From: an uncultured Lachnospiraceae bacterium
GTDB lineage: Bacteria; Bacillota; Clostridia; Lachnospirales; Lachnospiraceae
Direction of reading: 5' to 3'
DNA length: 15,389 bases
Assembly (NCBI GenBank): GCA_902773445.1
Contig: CACYEU010000198.1
Span: forward strand, 1 to 15,389
Shown piece by piece: positions 7,323 through 14,022 of the stretch. A model generated the notes under the pieces. It was not told the origin of the DNA, made no database searches, and saw only the letters and a list, made by a program, of their open reading frames with translations. The position numbers and the translations under genes are program-made. The stretch's first letter is position 1, and each line of letters starts with the position of its first letter.

Positions 7323-9596
7323 ATGAAACGATATGAGAACGGCATGTATCTGATCGGCGGCAAGACGCTTTGCGCGACTGCCGAGGAGGCAAAGGCGGCA
7401 TACGGCGCCGAAGTCGATGAACAGAAAGCGGCACAGGGGACGATCGCATGGTCGATCCTGAACAAGCATAATACAGCCCCTTCGATGGAGAATCTTCAGA
7501 TCCGTTTTGACAAGCTGACGTCGCACGACATCACGTATGTCGGAATCATTCAGACAGCGCGCGCTTCGGGACTTGAGAAGTTCCCGATGCCCTATGTGCT
7601 GACGAACTGCCACAATTCACTCTGCGCGGTCGGCGGAACGATCAACGAAGACGACCATATGTTCGGACTGACGAGCGCAAAGCGCTACGGCGGTGTCTAT
7701 GTACCGCCGCATCAGGCTGTTATCCATCAGTATGCGCGTGAAATGCTCGCGCGCTGCTCGGATATGATCCTCGGATCGGACAGCCACACGCGCTACGGCG
7801 CCCTGGGTACGATGGCGATGGGAGAAGGCGGTCCCGAGCTTGTCAAACAGCTGCTGAACAAGACTTACGATATTAAAATGCCCGAGATCGTCGGAATCTA
7901 TCTGACCGGTGAAGTCAGGAAGGGTGTCGGACCGCAGGATGTTGCGCTTGCGCTGATCGGCGGGACATTTAAGGACGGCTTTGTGAACAACCGGGTTCTT
8001 GAGTTTGTCGGTCCCGGTGTTGAAAAGCTCTCAGCCGACTTCAGGATCGGTGTCGATGTCATGACGACAGAGACGACCTGCCTGTCTTCGATCTGGCAGA
8101 CCGATGAGGCGATCCGTGAATTCTATGCGATCCACGGACGCGAGGGCGATTACGCCGAACTGAAACCGGCCGATGTCGCGTATTATGACAGGATGATCGA
8201 GATCGATCTGTCTGAGATCAGACCGATGATCGCGATGCCGTTCCACCCGAGCAATGCATTCACGATCGAAGAAGTAAACAGAAATCTCGCAGATATTCTG
8301 CACGAGGTCGAAGAGGCCGCGAAGGTGAGCCTTGGAGCGGACACGACATTTACTCTCTCCGACAAGATCCGGAATGGCGGACTCTATGTCGATCAGGGTA
8401 TCGTCGCGGGCTGTGCCGGCGGCGGATTTGAAAATCTCTGCGCGGTCGCCGATATTCTTAAAGGACGCAGCATCGGATGCGATGAATTCTCGATGAGCGT
8501 CTATCCCGCGAGCACACCGATCTATATGGATCTCGCAAGGAAAGGGAAGCTTGCCGATATCATTGCGGCGGGAGCGATCGTCAAGACCGCGTTCTGCGGA
8601 CCGTGCTTCGGCGCCGGCGACACTCCGGCCAACGGTGATCTGTCGATCCGCCATTCGACACGCAATTTCCCGAACCGCGAGGGAAGCAAACTTCAGCAGG
8701 GACAGATCGCATCGGTCGCGCTGATGGATGCGCGGTCGATTTCCGCCACCGCTATCAACGGCGGACGGCTGACATCGGCAGAGGATCTCGATGTCGAATA
8801 CAGTGCCGAACACTATTTCTTTGACAGCTCGATTTACGAGAAGCGTGTCTTTGACAGCCACGGCAAAGCCGACAGCAGCGTCGAAGTCCGATTCGGTCCG
8901 AATATCAAGGACTGGCCGGCGATGGCGCCGCTGCCTGAGAATCTGCTGATCAAGGTCGTCTCACGGATCGAAGATCCGGTCACGACGACTGACGAACTGA
9001 TTCCGTCGGGAGAGACATCGTCCTATCGTTCGAACCCGCTCGGGCTGGCCGAGTTCACACTGTCAAGAAAGGATCCGGATTATGTCGGGGAAGCCAAGCG
9101 TGTGCAGCAGGCACAGAAAGCCCTGCAGGCCGGGGAAGATCCGGTCGCGGCGCTTCCCGAGCTGGCGCCTGTCTGGGAGAAGATCCGTGAAGCATGCGAC
9201 GGCGTGACATGGGAGAACACCGGTATCGGAAGCACGATCTTCGCCGTCAAGCCCGGCGACGGGTCGGCCCGCGAGCAGGCGGCTTCCTGCCAGAAAGTGC
9301 TCGGCGGCTGGGCTAATATCGCGCATGAATACGCGACCAAGCGCTACCGTTCGAATCTGATGAACTGGGGTATGCTGCCGCTTCTGGTCGACAAGGGATC
9401 GATCCCGGTCGAAAAGGGCGATTATGTGCTGATTCCCGATGTGCGCGCGGCGATCGCCGGTGAAAAGGTTGCATTCGACGGTATCGTGATCCGCGGCGAT
9501 GAAGTGAAGAAAGTCAGCTTCTCGACAGGAGCGATGACCGACACCGAGAGGGAGATCCTTCTCAAAGGGTGTCTGATCAACTACTACAGAGGATAA
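7323..9596 (+). CDS. Aconitase-superfamily hydratase, YbhJ-like
   Basis: This is a 757-residue aconitase-fold protein that appears full length; E. coli YbhJ, also of unknown substrate, is about the same size. Three cysteines typical of [4Fe-4S] ligation are present: C253 (TTETTCLSS), C425 and C428 (FCGPCFG). DSHT is at 153-156, RNFPNR with R447 and R452 matches the aconitase RNF-x-GR substrate loop, and TTTDELIPSG...YRSN with R569 matches the TTDHI...RSN segment. The C-terminal swivel domain keeps KRYRSNLMNWGMLPLL. Just before it, where aconitases have YGAGSSR (catalytic Ser and Arg), this protein reads QKVLGGWANIAHEYA (from 657). It is therefore probably not an ordinary aconitase; citrate or a related tricarboxylate or dicarboxylate hydroxy acid remains possible. 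The start has GGAGGAA just upstream, inside the end of glgP, and is 3 nt after its stop. Confidence 0.9.
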   Translation: MKRYENGMYLIGGKTLCATAEEAKAAYGAEVDEQKAAQGTIAWSILNKHNTAPSMENLQIRFDKLTSHDITYVGIIQTARASGLEKFPMPYVLTNCHNSLCAVGGTINEDDHMFGLTSAKRYGGVYVPPHQAVIHQYAREMLARCSDMILGSDSHTRYGALGTMAMGEGGPELVKQLLNKTYDIKMPEIVGIYLTGEVRKGVGPQDVALALIGGTFKDGFVNNRVLEFVGPGVEKLSADFRIGVDVMTTETTCLSSIWQTDEAIREFYAIHGREGDYAELKPADVAYYDRMIEIDLSEIRPMIAMPFHPSNAFTIEEVNRNLADILHEVEEAAKVSLGADTTFTLSDKIRNGGLYVDQGIVAGCAGGGFENLCAVADILKGRSIGCDEFSMSVYPASTPIYMDLARKGKLADIIAAGAIVKTAFCGPCFGAGDTPANGDLSIRHSTRNFPNREGSKLQQGQIASVALMDARSISATAINGGRLTSAEDLDVEYSAEHYFFDSSIYEKRVFDSHGKADSSVEVRFGPNIKDWPAMAPLPENLLIKVVSRIEDPVTTTDELIPSGETSSYRSNPLGLAEFTLSRKDPDYVGEAKRVQQAQKALQAGEDPVAALPELAPVWEKIREACDGVTWENTGIGSTIFAVKPGDGSAREQAASCQKVLGGWANIAHEYATKRYRSNLMNWGMLPLLVDKGSIPVEKGDYVLIPDVRAAIAGEKVAFDGIVIRGDEVKKVSFSTGAMTDTEREILLKGCLINYYRG

Positions 9597-9599
9597 ACA

Positions 9600-12047
9600 A
9601 TGAAACAAAGGCTGATCCGAATCGGCATACTGGCCGCGGTGTTTATCGTCGCGGCCACGCTGTTCGGTCTTATGACAAATAAGGGAAAGAAAGGAGCGAC
9701 GGTGAGCATGGCGACGCCGGCGCTTCCTCGTCTTTCATTTGGATGTCAGGGCTATATCGTCAATCCGCTTTCGGGTTATGCCGGAGAGATCGACGAAGGG
9801 TCAGTCCATGGAGACATTCTGCCGCTTGACGCGTCGGGAACGGTCACGATGTATGTGACGACTTACGAGAAGGCGATCGACAAGCTGAAATACGAGGTCC
9901 GCTCTCTCGATACCGGCAAGGCGCTCGACAAAGGGAAGATCAATGTGACGAAAGATCCGGATCAGCAGCTGGTCGCCTATAAGATCGAGCTCGGAGAGGT
10001 CTTCGAAAAACTCGGCAAGGATACACAGGCGATGCTGGTCGTCAAAGCCGATGTCGACGATGAAACAGTCACTTACTTTATCCGCGTCGTCATGCCCGAT
10101 CCGACGACGACGAAAGCCTGCCTTGATTTCGCGGTCAATGTCCATGATCAGACCATGAACCCGAGCGAAGAAGGAACACTTGAGTCGATGCTTGAAACGG
10201 CGGATCTTGACAATCAGTCACTCGACTATGTGACGATCGAATCAGATTACGACTATGTCGTCTGGCAGAATCAGAAACCGCAGACCGTCGGCAACATCAC
10301 CTGGTATATCCATGAGGCCAACAGCACCAGCACGTCGCTGACGATGCGCTACAAAGTCATGCTGACCGGAACGGGCGATGATACGATCTATACGGTCAAT
10401 GAATTCTACCGGATCCGCGGAAGCGGAAAACAGATGTATCTGCTTGATTTTATCAGAAGGCTTGACCACGACCCGGAAGACACTTCGCTGAAAGCCAATG
10501 ACAGCGGCATCGATCTGGGTATTACGGACCTCAACCAGGATACGATGTATGACGCCGGCGGCAACATTGCGGTCTTTGTTCAGAATGAAGCAGTCTACGA
10601 ATACAATAAAAAGAAGAATACCCTGATCAGAGTCTTCGGATATACCGATGAGCTGACCGGAAGCTTCCCGCCTGACAATCAGCGCCGGGACATTAAGGTC
10701 CTCAAAGTCACAAAAGGCGGAGACGCGATCTTTTCCGTGGCCGGTTATGTGCCGCGCGGCGAGCATGAAGGACGCGTCGGACTAGCGCTTTACCAGTACA
10801 ATTATGAAAAGAACTATGTGGCTGAGATCCTGTTCGTGCCGAGCAAACTGAGCTATGAAGTCGCGCGCGACAACCTGAATTCATGCCTGTGTTACGGAGG
10901 CGAGGATGCGACCTACTATCTGCTGGTCGACCAAAAGCTCTACAGGCTGCGGATCGGCACCGGCAATCATGCCACGCAGAAAGAGATCGCCTCCGGTATC
11001 ACGGACGATAAGATCGCGATCGCGGATGACGCATCGCGTATCGCGTATGTCGACGGTGAGGGAACGATTCGCGTCCATTGTCTGAAGAATAATGAAAAGT
11101 ACAAAGTCAAGGCCGAAGGGTCGGACGCGGTCGAACCGATCGGATTTATCGGTGCGGACCTGGCCTACGGGTCGAAGCGCGCAAGTGACACAGGAAAGAT
11201 GGCCGACGGCAGAGATGTCGAACCGTTTTATAAAGTCACGATACGCAACAAAGAGAATAAAGAACTGATGACGTATCAGAAAGAACGGATCCTGATGCGC
11301 GATGCGCATGTCGAGAACGCAACACTGACGTTGGAACGCATCCAGAAATCGGGGTCATCCTATGTCGACATCGCCGACGATTATATTCAGGAGAACAAAG
11401 CGGTCAAGGAAAGCATGATCGAGCGGATGCGGATCGACGGCGAGGACGGCATCAGCAGGGTCCATCTTGTTTTCAGTAAAGGATTATCAGGCAAGAAACC
11501 GAAATTCCTGTCGCCGAAGCAGAGTTACGAGTCCGCTGACGTCGATCTGTATCTGACGAAGAACGGATATCAGGACCGTTACTATGTGTTCGGCTGCGGC
11601 ACCGCAGTCGGAGGCTACGATCTGCCAGGGGAGGCGATCGTCTCGGCGGATGAGTTCTCGGGACTTGTCACGAAAGGATCGCAGTCGATCTTCTGGGAGC
11701 GCGGAAACCGCGATCTAATCTATACGATCCCGAACATGAAGATGTTTAAGGCCGCAAGCGGTCAGAGCGCAAAAGACGCCTGCATCAAACACCTGTATAA
11801 GATGACCGGCGCGAAAAAAACGCTCGACTTAAGCGAATGCAAAGTCGAGCAGACATTGTATCTCGTTAACCACGGACGGCCTGTCATTGTTCTGACACAG
11901 GGAGACGGGGCATTGATGATCTACAGCTATTCGGAGACAACGGTCAACTGCGTGGATCCGAAGAACGGGGCACGCATCAGCCGGACATTTGAGCAGATCG
12001 ATAAGAATGCGAAAGCACTGCTTACTGCGGATCAAGGTGCCGACTGA
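9600..12047 (+). CDS. Membrane-anchored extracytoplasmic protein with degenerate C39-like C-terminal domain
   Basis: This 815-residue protein has a short basic N-terminus (MKQRLIR) and one hydrophobic segment at about 7-25. No lipobox cysteine follows, so it is most likely a single-pass protein with the bulk outside the cell. The middle (about 80-700) is rich in Tyr, Asp and short alternating beta strands, many with repeated 'I-A-Y/F-V' phrases, suggesting a beta-propeller-like fold; this is inference. The last ~90 residues match the layout of C39-type peptidase-like domains: a cysteine-containing helix (DACIKHLYKM, C728), a 'DLSECKVEQTLYLV' helix, HGRPVIVLTQ (758-767) and a C-terminal VDP (785-787). 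The histidine normally expected after the PVIV strand is replaced (GALMIYSY), so it is probably not proteolytic. Similar proteins occur in Clostridia without assigned function. AGAGGA (9588-9593) precedes the ATG, which is 3 nt after the hydratase stop. The 3' end overlaps convergent queT by 26 bp. Confidence 0.85.
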   Translation: MKQRLIRIGILAAVFIVAATLFGLMTNKGKKGATVSMATPALPRLSFGCQGYIVNPLSGYAGEIDEGSVHGDILPLDASGTVTMYVTTYEKAIDKLKYEVRSLDTGKALDKGKINVTKDPDQQLVAYKIELGEVFEKLGKDTQAMLVVKADVDDETVTYFIRVVMPDPTTTKACLDFAVNVHDQTMNPSEEGTLESMLETADLDNQSLDYVTIESDYDYVVWQNQKPQTVGNITWYIHEANSTSTSLTMRYKVMLTGTGDDTIYTVNEFYRIRGSGKQMYLLDFIRRLDHDPEDTSLKANDSGIDLGITDLNQDTMYDAGGNIAVFVQNEAVYEYNKKKNTLIRVFGYTDELTGSFPPDNQRRDIKVLKVTKGGDAIFSVAGYVPRGEHEGRVGLALYQYNYEKNYVAEILFVPSKLSYEVARDNLNSCLCYGGEDATYYLLVDQKLYRLRIGTGNHATQKEIASGITDDKIAIADDASRIAYVDGEGTIRVHCLKNNEKYKVKAEGSDAVEPIGFIGADLAYGSKRASDTGKMADGRDVEPFYKVTIRNKENKELMTYQKERILMRDAHVENATLTLERIQKSGSSYVDIADDYIQENKAVKESMIERMRIDGEDGISRVHLVFSKGLSGKKPKFLSPKQSYESADVDLYLTKNGYQDRYYVFGCGTAVGGYDLPGEAIVSADEFSGLVTKGSQSIFWERGNRDLIYTIPNMKMFKAASGQSAKDACIKHLYKMTGAKKTLDLSECKVEQTLYLVNHGRPVIVLTQGDGALMIYSYSETTVNCVDPKNGARISRTFEQIDKNAKALLTADQGAD

Positions 12048-12540
12048 TACCGCTCCTTGAAAACAGCGAGCCGAGGAGCCATCCGCCGACGCCGCAGGCG
12101 ATGACTTCACCGATCAGGATCGTCAGCATATAATAGAAAATGACGAACGGCGTCGATCCTTTGAGACCGTAGCCGAAGTATAATACAAACGGAATGATCA
12201 GCGTGTTCGCGATGATCGGGGGAAGCGTGCAGAGCCAGATCGGACAGCCCTTCTTCCTCATATAATAGGTCCCGACGGCTCCGAGCAGGGTTGCAAGACT
12301 TCCGAAGATCATGTCGGGGAGGATCCCTCCTCCGATCATGTTGCCCAGGAAGCATCCGATCAGAAGACCCGGGATCGCTGCCGGTGTAAATGCCGGAAGG
12401 ATCGTCAGGGCTTCGGAGACCCGGACCTGGATCGCATTGAAGCTGATCGGCGCAAACGCCAGAGTAAGTGCTGTATAGATTGCGGCAATAAACGCGGCCT
12501 GCACAAGAAATAAAATGCTTTTATGTCCTTTTGAGTTCAT
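12022..12540 (-). CDS. queT: QueT-family queuosine-precursor transporter (ECF S component)
   Basis: This is a 172-residue, very hydrophobic protein with about five or six membrane segments (roughly 9-32, 44-62, 64-92, 102-122 and 130-158) and a short basic cytoplasmic tail. The N-terminal AAIYTALTLAFAPISFNAIQVRVSEAL and the GCFLGNMIGGG stretch are characteristic of the QueT family. These are substrate-binding S components of energy-coupling factor transporters for queuosine precursors; the A/A'/T module would be encoded elsewhere. The start is uncertain. The annotated ATG (12538-12540) has no ribosome binding site and falls at the predicted transcription start, so translation may be leaderless. 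An AAAGGA at codons 4-5 (12526-12531) is placed well only for a rare ATT start at codon 9. The gene is divergent from asnS and convergent with the 815-residue gene. No preQ1 riboswitch fits in the 50-bp upstream gap. Confidence 0.93.
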   Translation of the reverse strand: MNSKGHKSILFLVQAAFIAAIYTALTLAFAPISFNAIQVRVSEALTILPAFTPAAIPGLLIGCFLGNMIGGGILPDMIFGSLATLLGAVGTYYMRKKGCPIWLCTLPPIIANTLIIPFVLYFGYGLKGSTPFVIFYYMLTILIGEVIACGVGGWLLGSLFSRSGISRHLDPQ

Positions 12541-12546
12541 GTTAAG

Positions 12547-12575
12547 ATTATAACCAAAGGACAGTGATAATGCAA
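12547..12575 (-). promoter_or_regulatory. Predicted sigma-A promoter for queT
   Basis: Reading the minus strand, a perfect TATAAT -10 lies at 12552-12547 and a TTGCAT -35 at 12575-12570, with a 17-bp spacer. The -35 matches the consensus in its first three bases only. The expected transcription start, about 7 nt past the -10, is at or next to the first base of the queT ATG (12540). Confidence 0.6.
12549..12554 (+). promoter_or_regulatory. Possible -10 element for asnS, sharing the queT -10
   Basis: Reading the plus strand, TATAAC lies at 12549-12554 and overlaps the queT TATAAT through the palindromic core TTATAA (12548-12553). Start of transcription near 12561 would give a ~30-nt leader that includes the asnS ribosome binding site. 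No good -35 is seen at 16-18 bp upstream. An alternative weaker -10 is GATAAT at 12566-12571, but it would leave a leader of only about 12 nt. asnS must have a promoter here or inside queT, because its upstream neighbour is on the opposite strand. Confidence 0.35.
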
Positions 12576-12578
12576 TTG

Positions 12579-12585
12579 AAAGGAG
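12579..12585 (+). promoter_or_regulatory. Ribosome binding site that sets the asnS start at 12591
   Basis: AAAGGAG is followed by a 5-nt spacer and ATG 12591. Upstream in-frame GTG 12564 and ATG 12570 would place this strong site inside the coding region, and they add residues not expected at an AsnRS N-terminus. ATG 12591 is therefore chosen. Confidence 0.85.
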
Positions 12586-12590
12586 AAAAC

Positions 12591-13979
12591 ATGGATTACA
12601 TGACCGTCCGGGAGATTTTCAAAGAACGGGAAAAGCTGTACGGCACGACTGTGCGCGTCGGAGGATGGGTCAGAAGCAACCGGGATTCGAAAGCAGTCGG
12701 ATTCATCGTTCTGAACGACGGAACCTGCTTCGAAACACTTCAGATCGTCTACGCAGATCAGCTGGACAACTTCAAGGAGATCGCGGCGATCAATGTCGGC
12801 GCGGCCGTTGAAGTCACCGGTGAGCTTGTCGCGACACCCGAGGCGAAACAGCCGTTCGAGATCCAGGCTGAAACAGTGACAGTGATCGGCGAGTCACCGT
12901 CCGATTACCCGCTCCAGAAGAAGCGCCATACGCTGGAGTTTTTAAGAACGATCCAGCATCTCCGCCCGCGGGCCAATACGTTTCAGGCAGTCTTCAGAGT
13001 CCGGTCGGTCCTTGCCTATGCGATCCATAAGTTCTTCCAGGACCGCGGATTTGTCTATGTTCACACGCCGATCATCACAGGCAGCGATGCGGAGGGTGCC
13101 GGTGAAATGTTCCAGGTCACGACACTCGACCTCGGCGGAATCGCAAAATCCGGCGGTCCGGTCGACTACAGCCAGGACTTTTTCGGCAAACATACGTCGC
13201 TGACAGTCAGCGGACAGCTCGACGGAGAATGTTTTGCACAGGCGTTCAGAAATATCTACACGTTCGGACCGACTTTCCGAGCAGAGAATTCAAATACAAC
13301 GCGGCACGCGGCCGAATTCTGGATGATCGAGCCGGAGATCGCGTTTGCCGATCTGAACGATGATATGAAACTTGCCGAGGATATGCTCAAGTACATCATC
13401 AGCTATGTCCTTGAGCAGTGCCCGGCAGAAATGACATTCTTCAACAGATTTATCGACAAGGGCCTGCTGGACAGACTGAATCATGTTGTCAGTTCTGATT
13501 TTGCTCAGATCACGTATACCGATGCGGTCGCGCTGCTCGAGAAGGAGAACGACCGGTTCGAGTACAAGGTCTCGTGGGGAGCTGATCTGCAGACAGAGCA
13601 TGAGCGGTGGCTGACCGAAGAGCATTTCAAACGGCCGGTCTTTGTCACTGACTATCCGAAGGATATCAAGGCTTTCTACATGAAGCAGAACGACGACGGT
13701 AAAACTGTCGCGGCTGTCGACTGTCTTGTGCCGGGAATCGGCGAGATCATCGGCGGAAGTCAGAGGGAGGACGACGAGGCCAAGCTTCGTCAGCGCATGA
13801 GCGAGCTGAATCTGAGCGAGGAAGACTACGCATTCTACCTCGATCTGCGCAAATACGGATCAACGCCGCATGCCGGATACGGGCTCGGATTCGAGCGTTG
13901 TGTAATGTATGTGACCGGTATGGCGAATATAAGGGATGTGCTGCCGTTTGCGAGAACGGTTGGAAATTGTGAACTTTAA
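12591..13979 (+). CDS. asnS: Asparagine--tRNA ligase
   Basis: This class IIb synthetase attaches asparagine to tRNA-Asn in the cytoplasm. From ATG 12591 it is 462 residues, the normal length. An N-terminal OB-fold anticodon-binding domain (about 15-105) includes VRVGGWVRSNRDSK and FIVLNDGT. The catalytic domain follows: RHTLEFLRTIQHLRPR leads in, PIITGSDAEGAGEMFQV contacts substrate, class II motif 2 is FRAENSNTTRHAAEFWMIE (F229, R230), and motif 3 is GYGLGFERCVMY with the ATP-binding R436. The GSDAEGAGE and NTTRH features favour AsnRS over AspRS. Its presence implies direct charging of tRNA-Asn, though it does not exclude a GatCAB route elsewhere. The neighbour queT imports a precursor of queuosine, which modifies the wobble base of tRNA-Asn. 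pgcA follows after 43 nt on the same strand. No rho-independent terminator is visible between them, so the two are probably co-transcribed. Confidence 0.97.
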   Translation: MDYMTVREIFKEREKLYGTTVRVGGWVRSNRDSKAVGFIVLNDGTCFETLQIVYADQLDNFKEIAAINVGAAVEVTGELVATPEAKQPFEIQAETVTVIGESPSDYPLQKKRHTLEFLRTIQHLRPRANTFQAVFRVRSVLAYAIHKFFQDRGFVYVHTPIITGSDAEGAGEMFQVTTLDLGGIAKSGGPVDYSQDFFGKHTSLTVSGQLDGECFAQAFRNIYTFGPTFRAENSNTTRHAAEFWMIEPEIAFADLNDDMKLAEDMLKYIISYVLEQCPAEMTFFNRFIDKGLLDRLNHVVSSDFAQITYTDAVALLEKENDRFEYKVSWGADLQTEHERWLTEEHFKRPVFVTDYPKDIKAFYMKQNDDGKTVAAVDCLVPGIGEIIGGSQREDDEAKLRQRMSELNLSEEDYAFYLDLRKYGSTPHAGYGLGFERCVMYVTGMANIRDVLPFARTVGNCEL

Positions 13980-14009
13980 GAAACTTGAGTGGAGGAAACT
14001 TGAGCGTTA
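13980..14009 (+). repeat. Two copies of a 15-bp direct repeat in the asnS-pgcA gap
   Basis: Units at 13980-13994 and 13995-14009 share their first ten bases, GAAACTTGAG, and diverge after that. The repeat sits between the asnS stop and the pgcA ribosome binding site. It is too short to assign a role and may simply be a slippage duplication. Confidence 0.6.
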
Positions 14010-14018
14010 AAGGAGGAG
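14009..14018 (+). promoter_or_regulatory. Strong ribosome binding site for pgcA
   Basis: AAAGGAGGAG contains the full AGGAGG core (14011-14016), 6 nt before ATG 14023. It confirms this start over the in-frame ATG at codon 6 (14038). Confidence 0.85.
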
Positions 14019-14022
14019 AGCG

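Noticed and set aside
8031..8861. 276-codon open frame on the minus strand
   Set aside because: It lies wholly inside the hydratase gene, whose frame carries clear Fe-S and substrate motifs. The antisense product is rich in Arg, Asp and Ile without recognisable domains, as expected for the antisense shadow of a gene rich in ATC, GAT and GTC codons.
12032..12060. Inverted repeat TCAAGG/CCTTGA between the convergent genes
   Set aside because: It has a six-base stem with a 17-base loop and no T-run on either strand. It is too weak to call a terminator.
12541..12590. Possible preQ1 riboswitch upstream of queT
   Set aside because: The promoter elements abut the start codon, leaving no transcribed leader. 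No C-rich pseudoknot pattern is seen in the gap.
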